This document shows positions 1-9,422 of a stretch of 64,000 bases of DNA, piece by piece. The position numbers were made by a program, and so were the translations under genes. Each line of letters opens with the position of its first letter. The first letter of the stretch is position 1. Origin of the DNA: Nitzschia sp. DOCU1 (Eukaryota > Bacillariophyta > Bacillariophyceae > Bacillariales > Bacillariaceae). The stretch lies in contig OX595993.1 of assembly GCA_951394045.1 (NCBI GenBank), forward strand, positions 1,054,001 through 1,118,000, written 5' to 3'. The notes beneath the pieces were generated by a model. That model saw nothing but the letters and a program-made list of their open reading frames with translations, ran no database searches and was not told the DNA's origin.

Positions 1-200
1 CTTGAACTGCTGACTGCCCTTTTCGAATTCGTCTGCGTAATAGTAGCTCAGCCCCCGCTGCCAGAGGTAGGCCTGCGAGCCAGGTGGCACAGAAGCATCG
101 AATTTTTGGATACTTCCTAAAACATCGCCTTGTCGAAACAGGTCCATTCCTTCTGCAACAAGTTTCCTTGACGGCAACTCCGCTGACATTTGCAAGCGCG

Positions 201-232
<32 letters not shown>

Positions 233-348
233 GATGATGATGATGATGATGATGGGTGGCTTCTTCGAGCTTGCTGATTGCCAACGAGGAACCCATTGGC
301 AAAATATACAAGTGTCAGGCTCTGTAGGAAAACTTTTGGTAGAATCAT
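1..348 (-). CDS. TPR-like protein, probably plastid-targeted, 3' part outside window
   Basis: Reading the minus strand from the ATG at 348 gives 116 codons open to the window edge. The N-terminus (MILPKVFLQSLTLVYFANGF) is hydrophobic like a signal peptide, and ANGFLVG resembles the diatom ASAFAP plastid-import site. A Ser run and a Thr run follow, encoded by the TCA/ACA reading of the trinucleotide repeat. Then comes a helical TPR-like segment (about residues 62-116) containing EGMDLFRQGDVLGSIQKFD and AYLWQRGLSYYYADEFEKG, a pattern known in plant and algal plastid TPR proteins. The His/Gln reading of the same repeat has no such content downstream and was rejected. The exact function is unknown. 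The gene is divergent from the twin-CX9C gene at 866. Confidence 0.72.
200..255. repeat. Trinucleotide microsatellite (GTT)n followed by (GAT)n
   Basis: About eleven TTG/GTT units are followed by about seven ATG/GAT units. The repeat lies inside the minus-strand TPR-like gene, where it encodes a Ser run followed by a Thr run. Length changes by whole units would keep the frame. Confidence 0.9.
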
Positions 349-865
349 AGCAACAATCTTTGTCTCGCTCTATCCCAACGGCGACTCAAGTATGGTTCGG
401 GGCATTTGGACTTGGGCTGTCACCATCGTCTCAAATCTTTCGCCGCCGACGATCTTGAAGGATGCCAAACTTGAAAACTTGATTTTTGGAGCGGCCCCCA
501 CTCTCGCTTTTTCCGATGACGTCAGTCCTCAGTCGTGCGTCATCAACAAGATTGATCGTACCAGTCGGCTTCCCTCTTCGCGGCGCGCGTCACGTGCAAA
601 TGGACTGACTCTTTCGATTGCATCGTTCCGCTTTCCTCGCGACCGATGAGAGAGAGAGGACCGAAGTTGACTGAGTCATTCACCACTCTCAATTGACGAC
701 GATGGGGGCACCTGCTTTCATGATGCTTGGAGTTGGCATGAACTGCGTCATTCTTTGATATTAGACGACTGCTACTAGGAGCTGATTCCCTACCCCCGCA
801 AGTATCGGAATCAAATCTTTGCGGTTCATCGTTCCACGCCGAGGAGAGCCGGAGACGAGAGGGCG
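349..865. promoter_or_regulatory. Divergent intergenic region with a perfect CRE palindrome (TGACGTCA at 517-524)
   Basis: This 517-bp region separates the start codons of the minus-strand TPR-like gene and the plus-strand twin-CX9C gene, so it probably serves as a shared promoter. It contains the palindrome TGACGTCA, the classical bZIP/CRE binding site. CRE-type sites act in CO2- and cAMP-responsive diatom promoters. Activity here is inferred. Short open frames across the region have no protein-like content. Confidence 0.45.
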
Positions 866-1258
866 ATGGGGTCTACGCAAAGCAGTCAAGTATCGTCGCT
901 GGAAACGGTGAATCCTTCCATCAACGATCCCTTGAGGACAAATACAGACACACACCAACGACCGAAAAGGCAGCCTCCGAAAGATTTATCGGGTCCTGCG
1001 TTGGTCGAGTACAAATGTCGAAAGAAGAAGAAGGCTTGGTCCGAATGTGTGGGATCCTTTTATAGTCGATTCTCGTCAGGAAAAGTCTTGCAAGATGAAG
1101 AAGCTGATTGTGATGAACTATTTGAACGATATCGACAGTGCTATCTGCGGGGAATGTTGAAGGAACGTCTAAAGAAGGGCCTTGATCCACCGAAGGAGGG
1201 AACTGTACTGCACGAGTTTGTGGAAGAAGAAGGGATCCAAGTGCCGAAAAAGCAATGA
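866..1258 (+). CDS. Twin CX9C (CHCH) protein, TRIAP1/Mdm35-like
   Basis: The 130-residue protein has two CX9C motifs, C51/C61 and C82/C92, the helical hairpin of intermembrane-space proteins imported by the Mia40 disulfide relay. The second motif region, CDELFERYRQCYLRGMLKER, closely matches TRIAP1/Mdm35, which binds PRELI/Ups lipid-transfer proteins to move phosphatidic acid between mitochondrial membranes. The first 45 residues are polar and probably disordered, longer than in yeast or human. The start is the first ATG of the frame, with a long leader free of in-frame ATG. Single exon. Mitochondrial intermembrane location follows from the family. A different twin-CX9C family remains possible. 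Confidence 0.68.
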   Translation: MGSTQSSQVSSLETVNPSINDPLRTNTDTHQRPKRQPPKDLSGPALVEYKCRKKKKAWSECVGSFYSRFSSGKVLQDEEADCDELFERYRQCYLRGMLKERLKKGLDPPKEGTVLHEFVEEEGIQVPKKQ

Positions 1259-1366
1259 TTTTCATTCGGCTGGGCTACACTAGCTCTTCTCTGCAACGAT
1301 TCCGACTACGCTGAACTTTTGAAATCCCCCAAACATAGCATTACTATGAAATATTGTATTGGATGC

Positions 1367-4300
1367 CTATTCATTGGACTGAACGGCCTCGATCGCAGCC
1401 TCTTCGGTCACCACTCGGACTTCGTCGACTTGTGTCGAAGGTTCCTTCGGTGTGCCTTCATCATACGGCTGCTCTTCCTGCATATGGAACGAACCTTTCA
1501 TGCCGCGACGACGCGTGCGTTTACCACTTATAAATTGATTCAAATCATCTTTTGTCCAGTTGCGTCGTCTCGAAGATTTGTCTCGCGCCTTTTGTCGTCG
1601 TGTAGGAATAGAGAAAGGAATGCCGTCGCGGTCGTCTTCCTTTTTCTGTGGACTGGCAAGCTGTCTTGGTGCGACGGCCAATAGGCTGTCCGCGTCTACT
1701 TCCTCTCCACCGGCTTCATGCCCCTCAGCCGAGCTGCCATTCGACGAATAGGAAAACGACGACGAGAACGATGAGGATGACGACGATCCCTCCGCCTGTG
1801 AATTTTGTAGCACAGTCTCTGCTGGGTACAGGGCATTCTCATCATCGTCATCCGATGACTCTTCTTGGTCCATCAAACTCCTCGTAGGATTGGGCCAATG
1901 AGTCTCCAACTTCATTAGAGGCTCTTTGCGACCAGTGATTTGATGTGAACCTTGGAGTCCATATTGGTGCCCACTGGATTCCGATCCACTCAGACTGATA
2001 GCAAGGTCTTCCGGCTGCTGAATGTTCCAGTCGATGGTCGATGATTCATCATCGTCCTCGATTTCCTGGCTCTTTTCTGTACTGTCAAAGTGGCATTGGA
2101 GCGTTGATGAGTCCCCAGCATCGTCGCCTGACGCTTCTTCCCGGATCTCCTCGTCTGTTGCCAGTGAGGAGGCTGATTTGAAATCTACCGCAGGTTCTCG
2201 AGCCGATTCTTCGTTTCGTTCCACAACCGTGTCTTCCCTCTGCTGGTCGTTGGTTTCCTCTTCATGCGTGAAGGACTTTCCGATAGGTGAGATATCGTCC
2301 AGATTCCAACTGACGCCTTTCTTGACCTTTGGTGGCACCTGTGCAGTTTCTGTGGACTTTGAAATTTGCTTGCTGATGGCAATATCTTTCACTTGTAGCC
2401 GTTCTGCCCTTCCTGATAGAATGTATGATTCCTCCCTTGATACGTCCTTCTTTGGTTCAGTCGTGGAATCGTCCCAGCTTGTTCCTTTGGACCACAGGGG
2501 TGGCCTCTTCTTGTCCCACCGAATAGCTTCTTCGAAAGTATGAACAAGAGAGGATTCAGGCTCTGCTGTTTCGACAGTCCCGCTGTCTTTGCTTTGATCG
2601 TCCTGTGTTTCATCCTCGAAATCCTCTTGCTTTTGGCTCGCGTGGTGCGGTTTCAATGTAGATGGTTTCGACGTGCTTTGTGGTTCCTCGTCGGGGGAAT
2701 GTGAAGGAGCGGCTTTCTGTTGCTGTGATAGTCCTGTTGCCACTGTGGATTCATCGATATCCCATTCAAAGTCTTTCCATGTTATTCGTTTCTTCTTTCG
2801 ACCAAGCATGTTGTCAAGACGAGCGACGATTCTGGAGGACGAGTCGTCGGTGCTGTCATCGTCGCTATCATCCACGAGAGTATTCATTGCTTCTTGAAGC
2901 GGGACCATCATGTCAAGAGCGACTTGCCGCTCCCCTCGTCGTGAACTATTCTCCAGGCTCGATTCTTCACTTGTGTGTCCAAGAAGTGTCTTCTTGACGT
3001 CGTCCAAAGCATTTTGAAGGTTTAGTCGTTCATTTTCACTCTTGAGAAGTGCCGCTTGGAACTTTCTTTCCGAATCTTCCATCCTCTTAAGCAAAAGCTT
3101 GCATTCGTCCTTTGATGTCCGAAGCAATTGCTCAAGTTTTTCAACCCGGTCGTCCTTTTCTCTTCGCAATACCGATATTTCTGTCTCCAGGCTCGTCTTC
3201 ATTTCCTCCAGAACTTTTGACTCACCCGCATAGTCGATATTTGCTTGCGCCAGAGCCTCAAGTTGCTTCTTTAGCCGCTTGGTCTCCGTCTCAGATTTGA
3301 TGAGGGCTTCCTTGTACACCGCCTTGGATTTCTCAAACTTATCTGTAAGCTCCTGCCCATGGTCTCGAAGATCCTTTTCTACTGCAGCAACCTTCTTTTT
3401 CCATCCCGTAATCTCTTCATGCGCCATCCGAAGTCTCGTCTCGTATTCTTGCTTTACGCTTTCACATTGCTCCGACGTTTGGCTTAAGTCGTGCTCCGCC
3501 TGCGTAAGGGATTCCTCAAGATCTCTGATCCTTTCATTCAACCGTTTAATTTCCCTTCGAGATGCCTCGGCCACCTCTTCATATCGACGATGAGTGCGGG
3601 CGAGTACTCGAGTATTTTCAGCACGATTTTGTTCCGTCGTGTCCAGAAGGAGATTTAGACTTTCCACTCGCCGACTGAGTTTCTGTGCAGTCTCGCCCTC
3701 CAGTGCAAGTGTCTCTCTCGTATTTTCCAAGTCTTGCGAGGCTTTCGAAAGCTCAATGCGATACTTTTCGATGACGTAGCCTTGTTCTGCTACCTTTTTC
3801 TCGAGTTCTGATTTGTCGTCTCGGACTTTATCTAGCTCCCAGCGCACAGCCTGCAGCTCCGTTGAAGGTTCACTGCTCTCGTCAATTTTAGCGGAGTCCA
3901 GTAAAGATCGTAAGCAGTCAACTTCGGCTTTGAGTCGTTCTACTTCTCTGAGATCACTGGATGCACTTTCCATAGATAAAATGGATGACTTCTCAGATGC
4001 CTCAACTGGATCGTCTGCCTGCATCTTGAACATCTCCAGTATTCGTTCAATCGCCTGAATTTCGCTATTCAGATTGACTGTGTCGTCCTCAGATGCTACC
4101 GTCAGAGCGTCTTCTGTCATTTGCCTTCTGCGCACGAGCTCCTTTGTAGCATTGTTTCGATGAGTACTGTATTGCTCCAAAAGCTCATTGGTACTTTGTA
4201 GTTGCTCTTTCAGCCCGTCAATCTCATTTTCCGATGTGGCACCTAACTGTTTGAAACCCTCTCTATACTTCCGAAACAACACATCCATTGTCTGTATTCT

Positions 4301-6379
4301 GGACTTCAGTTTCGAATTCTCTGTTTCCATAGCCGCCAGCACACCATCCTTTGGGATAGATTTCTCACACTTGACGTCATCGAGCAACCTTTCAAGAGAT
4401 CCTATATGATCTTTCAATCGAAAATTTTCTGACTTGATTGTGTTGTACCAGTGCTTTGACCCACTTTCATTCCAGGTTTTTCGTTTCATATCCAATTGTT
4501 GGCGGAGTGCCTCGTTTTCAGCTGTCAACTGCGTATTCTCTGCTTCGGCGATTTTCATTCGATCGACAAGCGACTGCTTAGAATCTTCAAGAGCCCGAAG
4601 CGTTTCAACGTACTGTTCTGTTGATTTGGTCATGAATGGCTCGAATCTTTTCAACTTCTCCTTAAGCTTGATGTTCTGCTCTTCAGATTTCAACAGTCCC
4701 TCACGGAAAAGGTGTTTCGCGTTCTTCAACTCGTTGATCGCCTCATCAGCATCTTGTTTGTATCGGTTAACAAGAGTGCTTAAATTTTGACACTTTCGTT
4801 TTTGCTTGAAGTTTTCATCTTCTAGGGCTTTGATTTCAGACTTCGTAAGCTTCAGTTGCTTCACGTAGTTCTCATTTTCTTTCCACAATCCGGCGAGCTC
4901 TTCCTCAAACGATTCTATTCGTTTCTGCAACGAATCTTTTTCGCCAACAATTGCCTCTAGGCGATAGGTGTACTTGCTGATTTCTCTTCGCTTCTCGTCT
5001 TCAGCTGCTCGTCGTACTTGATCTGCGTACGCTTCTTTGTCCGTGGTCGCGTTGCGGAGGAGTTCTTCAGCCTCCTTCGTGCGGGCCTCTAGTTTCTCTG
5101 AGAGGAAATTGATTTCTCGTTGCATTTCTTCGGTGACTCTTCTCTTGACAAGAACTCCATATGCTTCCTTCTCCTTCTCTGCTCGAGCAAGAAGTCGGTC
5201 GGTTTGCTTTGACAATGCCTCGATTCTTTGCGTGAAGGTTAGAACTTCGCGTTCCCTTTCCGCCGTCATCTGCGTTCGTATTTCAGCACCGTGAGCCCAT
5301 TTTTCTTTGGCTGCCTCTTCTTTGACTGTTTGAATTTGGATTCTATAGTCCGTCTCCAGTTGCGAAATTTGCCTTTGATGCTCTGATTTTACTTCATGGA
5401 TCATTGACTCATAGCGCGTTAGTTCGTAAGTTAACGCTTGGACATCTTTTTCAAGGTTCACTGTCTCGGAAACCGCTTTTTCAGCGCCGCCGACTTTTGA
5501 CTTCAACACTGCATTCTCTTTAACAATGTTTCGTATTTGCTCTCGAAGTACCTTGAGCTCTGTCTCCCGTTCGGCTTTCATCTTTGCAGTCACTTCCCTC
5601 GTAACCCTTTCCGTCACTTGCGTCGTCACGGCCTTCGAAACCTCGAGCTTTATTTTCTCCTTCACATTGTGTTCAACCTCCTTACGGATGAGAGCGTCCT
5701 TTTGAGTAGCAATTTTCTTCGTACGATTAAGCTCTTCGCGAAGCTTTGCTACTTCCTCGACGAGATCAGCATTCCCTACGGTAGCCTCTCGAAGTTGCTT
5801 CTGACATGTCGACAACTGATGATCAGCGGAAAGAGCCTTACTCTGTCGCTCCTCAGAACTCACTTCAAGAGTTTTATTTGAGGTCTTAAGCTCCTCAATC
5901 TCTTTCTGATGCTTCTTAATCTCTTCTCTTGCTTGCTCGTGCTTCTGATTTGCAGCCTCCAAATCCTTTTTCAGGAAATCGATAGCTTTTCGAAGCCTAC
6001 GTTCGAGCTCGGGGCGTGCTCGACCTTCATCACGATCACATATTTCTCGATTGAGTCTCTCGATTTCATGCTGTAGCTCTTCATCCTCATCTCGAAGCTC
6101 TCCATTCAATTTTCGTAGTCTGTTGATTTCATGATCTTTCTGCTCTAGGGTTGCTTCGAGAATTTTAGTTTTGTTTTTGAACGTCTTCAGCTCATCTTGC
6201 GACTGCCAGAGCTGTGACTGCGTTTGCATTAACATCTCAGAGACCTTTTCCACTTCTTCTACCATTTCGGCATAAGTCCCCACACTGCCATTTCCCGAGG
6301 AGTCAGAGTCCAACTGTGACCGATATCCCTGCACCTTTTTCATTGTCACCCGCTCATCGAATAGTTGTTGCCCTTCCAT
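1367..6379 (-). CDS. Large coiled-coil protein of 1,670 residues
   Basis: A single uninterrupted exon. The first ATG of the frame is at 6379; the few codons upstream begin with a TTG and were not used. Residues of about 25-1150 are almost continuous Glu/Lys/Leu-rich heptads, as in myosin-tail, golgin or centrosomal proteins. No motor or other catalytic domain is visible. The last third is acidic and Ser-rich (a run of Ser/Phe near SSSSSSFSSSFSYSS, several DDD/EED stretches) and ends with a basic RRQKARDKSSRRRN segment. The N-terminal stretch QTQSQLWQSQDELK resembles TRNTLWATQDKLR in the next upstream gene on the same strand (7140-8048). A structural or scaffold role is inferred; no specific orthologue is recognised. 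Confidence 0.85.
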   Translation of the reverse strand: MEGQQLFDERVTMKKVQGYRSQLDSDSSGNGSVGTYAEMVEEVEKVSEMLMQTQSQLWQSQDELKTFKNKTKILEATLEQKDHEINRLRKLNGELRDEDEELQHEIERLNREICDRDEGRARPELERRLRKAIDFLKKDLEAANQKHEQAREEIKKHQKEIEELKTSNKTLEVSSEERQSKALSADHQLSTCQKQLREATVGNADLVEEVAKLREELNRTKKIATQKDALIRKEVEHNVKEKIKLEVSKAVTTQVTERVTREVTAKMKAERETELKVLREQIRNIVKENAVLKSKVGGAEKAVSETVNLEKDVQALTYELTRYESMIHEVKSEHQRQISQLETDYRIQIQTVKEEAAKEKWAHGAEIRTQMTAEREREVLTFTQRIEALSKQTDRLLARAEKEKEAYGVLVKRRVTEEMQREINFLSEKLEARTKEAEELLRNATTDKEAYADQVRRAAEDEKRREISKYTYRLEAIVGEKDSLQKRIESFEEELAGLWKENENYVKQLKLTKSEIKALEDENFKQKRKCQNLSTLVNRYKQDADEAINELKNAKHLFREGLLKSEEQNIKLKEKLKRFEPFMTKSTEQYVETLRALEDSKQSLVDRMKIAEAENTQLTAENEALRQQLDMKRKTWNESGSKHWYNTIKSENFRLKDHIGSLERLLDDVKCEKSIPKDGVLAAMETENSKLKSRIQTMDVLFRKYREGFKQLGATSENEIDGLKEQLQSTNELLEQYSTHRNNATKELVRRRQMTEDALTVASEDDTVNLNSEIQAIERILEMFKMQADDPVEASEKSSILSMESASSDLREVERLKAEVDCLRSLLDSAKIDESSEPSTELQAVRWELDKVRDDKSELEKKVAEQGYVIEKYRIELSKASQDLENTRETLALEGETAQKLSRRVESLNLLLDTTEQNRAENTRVLARTHRRYEEVAEASRREIKRLNERIRDLEESLTQAEHDLSQTSEQCESVKQEYETRLRMAHEEITGWKKKVAAVEKDLRDHGQELTDKFEKSKAVYKEALIKSETETKRLKKQLEALAQANIDYAGESKVLEEMKTSLETEISVLRREKDDRVEKLEQLLRTSKDECKLLLKRMEDSERKFQAALLKSENERLNLQNALDDVKKTLLGHTSEESSLENSSRRGERQVALDMMVPLQEAMNTLVDDSDDDSTDDSSSRIVARLDNMLGRKKKRITWKDFEWDIDESTVATGLSQQQKAAPSHSPDEEPQSTSKPSTLKPHHASQKQEDFEDETQDDQSKDSGTVETAEPESSLVHTFEEAIRWDKKRPPLWSKGTSWDDSTTEPKKDVSREESYILSGRAERLQVKDIAISKQISKSTETAQVPPKVKKGVSWNLDDISPIGKSFTHEEETNDQQREDTVVERNEESAREPAVDFKSASSLATDEEIREEASGDDAGDSSTLQCHFDSTEKSQEIEDDDESSTIDWNIQQPEDLAISLSGSESSGHQYGLQGSHQITGRKEPLMKLETHWPNPTRSLMDQEESSDDDDENALYPAETVLQNSQAEGSSSSSSFSSSFSYSSNGSSAEGHEAGGEEVDADSLLAVAPRQLASPQKKEDDRDGIPFSIPTRRQKARDKSSRRRNWTKDDLNQFISGKRTRRRGMKGSFHMQEEQPYDEGTPKEPSTQVDEVRVVTEEAAIEAVQSNE

Positions 6380-7139
6380 TGTCAGAGTCCCCAATAAGGT
6401 CTAAAGTTGACCTTTATACTGGAAAGTAGGAGAAAAAGCTATTGCTAGTCTCGGTCCCTTGAGCGCAGGGAGATGGTGCGTGACACAAGATAGATGAGCC
6501 ACTGACAAGTTCATCCCGTCGTTGTTGGCAGCAGATCGCAAACTAAGACACGATGCTACTCTGGCCCCTCGGATGTGCATTGCGCGCGTCGCCAATTTCT
6601 TTGGGCGAATTCCGATATATCCAGTATTTAATAAAAGTGTTTCTGCCTGAGACACAAATGAGACATACCTAGTTCCTTCCTTTAGGCATAAACAGCGCGC
6701 CTGTCGGCACGCCGATCGCCACAATAATCGTCGAAAACTAAAATTTCGATGGTCTTCGTTCTTCAACGTCTTGCGGACAGCTTAGGTGCACGTTGCTCCG
6801 CCCTCACGAACGATAACCGCTTGAGGATCCTTTTTCGATGCCACTGCAGGCGTTTTACTTGTATGCATATGTGGTAAAGAGCGGTCAATTTTCTCTTCTG
6901 CCCACTTCGTATGACTGAACAATTCCAGAGTGTTTTGTCGAGCATTGATCACTCGACAAACTAAACCCACAACTCACTGACGGCATGTGAGTCTCGTAGT
7001 CTAGATGGGAGGTGGGTCAAGTCAAATAATCTGATTACTCTACCCCAGAAAGTAAATCTAGGTTGCCGAAAGAGATATAGTAGTTCCCCGGGACATCTAT
7101 AAAGAACTTACAGAGGAAAGATTACAAATCCAACCCAAA
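6380..7139. other. Intergenic region between two minus-strand coiled-coil genes
   Basis: No convincing coding region or RNA gene is seen in these 760 bases. Several short minus-strand frames are present but lack domain-like composition. The part next to 6380 should hold the promoter of the 1,670-residue gene. Confidence 0.5.
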
Positions 7140-8048
7140 TTATAGTGAGCCATGTGGCCTAGAACCGAAACCCATATATGGGTATGCATTGCCTGTCAGG
7201 TCCTCGTTGAACGAAGTACAATCAAGCTTCTTGTGCATGAGCGCCTCATTGAAAGACATGCAATCTAGTTTCTGCATCAAGGTTCGAGCCAAGCCATCTT
7301 CCAAATCTTCGTCAAAAAAAGCTCGACCGACAACGTCCGTATCTGAGTCATCGTAGATATCCCAGTCACCACGGCCTTCATCGTCAACGAGCTCCATGAT
7401 TTTATTCTCCAGGCGATCAATGGCTTTTCGTTGTTTCTGCAATTTGTATTCGGCATCACTCGGACTCAAGCCGGACACACCCATCATGATCTGCTGCTTC
7501 AACGTTCGAATGGTACTCTCAGCACTCATGTATTTCCTCTTGTACTCTGCAAGCTCCATTCGAGTCTGTTCCAGGGACGATGCTAGTACACTTGCCTTCT
7601 TCTTAGGATCTTGCGATCGCATCTCTGGCAAGCTATCGCGAAGCTTTTGATTTTCCTGCAGGAGCAGATCTCGCTCCTCTTGCAACAAAAAGAGGGTCTC
7701 TTGTTCTTCTTTAGACTTGAGCTGAGCACGAGTAAATACCTTTTTCATCAATTCGAGTGATTCTCGAACTTTCATTTCTTCTTCCAAGGACCGAGAACTC
7801 TCTTCTTGCAATCCCTTGAGTGCCTTGACGTCCTGTTGACGCCCTTCAATCAACTCGGTAATGTGCAACTCCAGCTTTTCAATCTTTTCTTCCGCGAGAC
7901 GGAGCTTATCTTGTGTAGCCCACAAGGTGTTGCGAGTCTTGGTTAAATTTCCAGTGACACTTTCAATCTCGGAAATAAAATCATCGTACTCCATTTGGGT
8001 GAGAGGCTTTGACAGCTTAACATTTGACTCTGCTTGTTGCGTAGGCAT
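7140..8048 (-). CDS. Coiled-coil protein of 302 residues
   Basis: A single exon starting at an ATG at 8048. Residues of about 20-215 are Glu/Lys/Leu-rich coiled coil. The tail is acidic (GRGDWDIYDDSDTD) and ends with an internal duplication: KLDCMSFNEAL is followed after three residues by KLDCTSFNEDL. The N-terminal block SEIESVTGNLTKTRNTLWAT aligns without gaps to VEEVEKVSEMLMQTQSQLWQ in the large downstream coiled-coil protein, which suggests the two neighbours share an origin. No known domain is recognised. A partner or scaffold role beside the larger protein is a guess from position and similarity. Confidence 0.8.
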   Translation of the reverse strand: MPTQQAESNVKLSKPLTQMEYDDFISEIESVTGNLTKTRNTLWATQDKLRLAEEKIEKLELHITELIEGRQQDVKALKGLQEESSRSLEEEMKVRESLELMKKVFTRAQLKSKEEQETLFLLQEERDLLLQENQKLRDSLPEMRSQDPKKKASVLASSLEQTRMELAEYKRKYMSAESTIRTLKQQIMMGVSGLSPSDAEYKLQKQRKAIDRLENKIMELVDDEGRGDWDIYDDSDTDVVGRAFFDEDLEDGLARTLMQKLDCMSFNEALMHKKLDCTSFNEDLTGNAYPYMGFGSRPHGSL

Positions 8049-8220
8049 GGTCGTTGTATTGGTCTTTTATAATAATGCAAATAGAGGCAACTGCTAGCTT
8101 TGGTTCCGGTGAAATGATGATGATGATGATTCTGGGTTGGTACAAACGTTGTTTTGTGTCGATGCAGCGTTGAGCTAAAGAGAGGGTGCGGCGATTCCGC
8201 CAGATTCTCGAGAACGACAA
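8049..8220. promoter_or_regulatory. Upstream region of the 302-residue coiled-coil gene with a short ATG repeat
   Basis: The interval contains a short (ATG)n microsatellite near 8113-8130 and no clear gene. It should carry the promoter of the minus-strand gene starting at 8048. No specific element is recognised. Confidence 0.3.
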
Positions 8221-8766
8221 ATGTGTATTCGTAGTCTTCCAACGGACGTTACGGGGAAGTACTTTCTAGTTGAAACGCATAGAGTGGCCTATCACTGGCA
8301 ACAATTTGGAGGTCCGAATGCCGTTGAATCCACGTGCGCCATATGCCCAATGACGACCGATTCTGGCGAAACAATGGTTACCTACAGGGAAAGCGTTGAA
8401 TCTGGCGAAAGGAGATGCGCCATCGTTCCAGCTAGTAGCCGTTGGACCTGTGACATTTATGCTGTGGTACATACAGTCAGTATTCCAATGGCAAGGTTCT
8501 CGAGGTTGGCATCGAGGGTGAAGGCCATGGTTCCATTTCACCTCGGAGGGAAAAATTGGAAAGGTTGTGATAGTGACGCGGACGACGACAGACTTGCACC
8601 CGACGACAGACAGACTCAATCTTCGACCAAATTGACCACAAATGCCCTGCTACGCTGCATACGGAACTGTACATCATTCGGAGTGCGGCTTTCAAAGACA
8701 TCATCTGCTATCATAGCTACAACCACAGTAGTTCGACGTTTGTTCTCTCCTTTCATGGGGCTCTGA
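8221..8766 (+). CDS. Possible 181-residue hypothetical protein
   Basis: An ATG-initiated frame of 181 codons, open but without any recognised domain. The overlapping minus-strand frame (8266-8619) is also open, so coding direction is uncertain. Composition is rich in Thr, Ser and Arg with scattered Cys (CAICPM, CIRNC). It could be a chance frame or a diverged gene. Confidence 0.22.
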   Translation: MCIRSLPTDVTGKYFLVETHRVAYHWQQFGGPNAVESTCAICPMTTDSGETMVTYRESVESGERRCAIVPASSRWTCDIYAVVHTVSIPMARFSRLASRVKAMVPFHLGGKNWKGCDSDADDDRLAPDDRQTQSSTKLTTNALLRCIRNCTSFGVRLSKTSSAIIATTTVVRRLFSPFMGL

Positions 8767-9422
8767 AACTAAAAGCTAGCACCTGCCGTATTGTTCCTAG
8801 AGCAATGTTTTCTATGCATAGTCCGGGACGGATAGCTTTGGATTTTTCTTGTCCGACTTCCATTCGTGTGAGGAAGGTTGGGACATGCTGCCAAGCCTGA
8901 TTGAACATCTTGAGCATTGAATACCTGTATTTAAAAATGAATAGCGCGCCGGGATGGGAATTCGCAATGCTCCCTTAGAGAGGCTGTAAAACCCCTACGA
9001 GAAAGAAATTCGCGCCGGCAGCGCGAGCGCGCCGACCCGCCAAATTCAACTTTACTACGTGACGACGACCATGACGACGACGACGAGTGAGAAGAAACCA
9101 CATGGATGCCATGCGCAAGGCCGGCAGGCCCCGCCCACCATGGTGGTGCTGCCACGACACGCATTGGACGCCCCTCGGTTACCCGACTGCGTCACGTTCA
9201 TCTTGGCTCCTTGCCTCTCATCGTCCTTCAAGCAAGAGTTGTCCTCCATTACTATACCACAACAAAACTGTGGCAAGGAGAGTGTATCGGATACTCTGAC
9301 TGTGCAGAGGAGCGAGACAACAAAGTCACTGTGGTGGTCGCGAGACGAGTTGACTGCGGTCCGATTACCCTTGTCTAGCCAGTACTGAGTCATTCATTCA
9401 TCGTTGTGAAAACACATTGACC
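8767..9422. other. Intergenic region upstream of the NB-ARC-TPR gene
   Basis: No supported gene. A GAC/ACG-rich low-complexity patch lies at about 9057-9090, giving runs of Thr or Arg in all frames. The 3' part should carry the promoter of the NB-ARC-TPR gene. Confidence 0.45.

Noticed and set aside
117..311. Minus-strand frame with polyHis and polyGln
   Set aside because: It is the wrong reading of the microsatellite; the neighbouring frame carries the TPR-like protein and a proper start.
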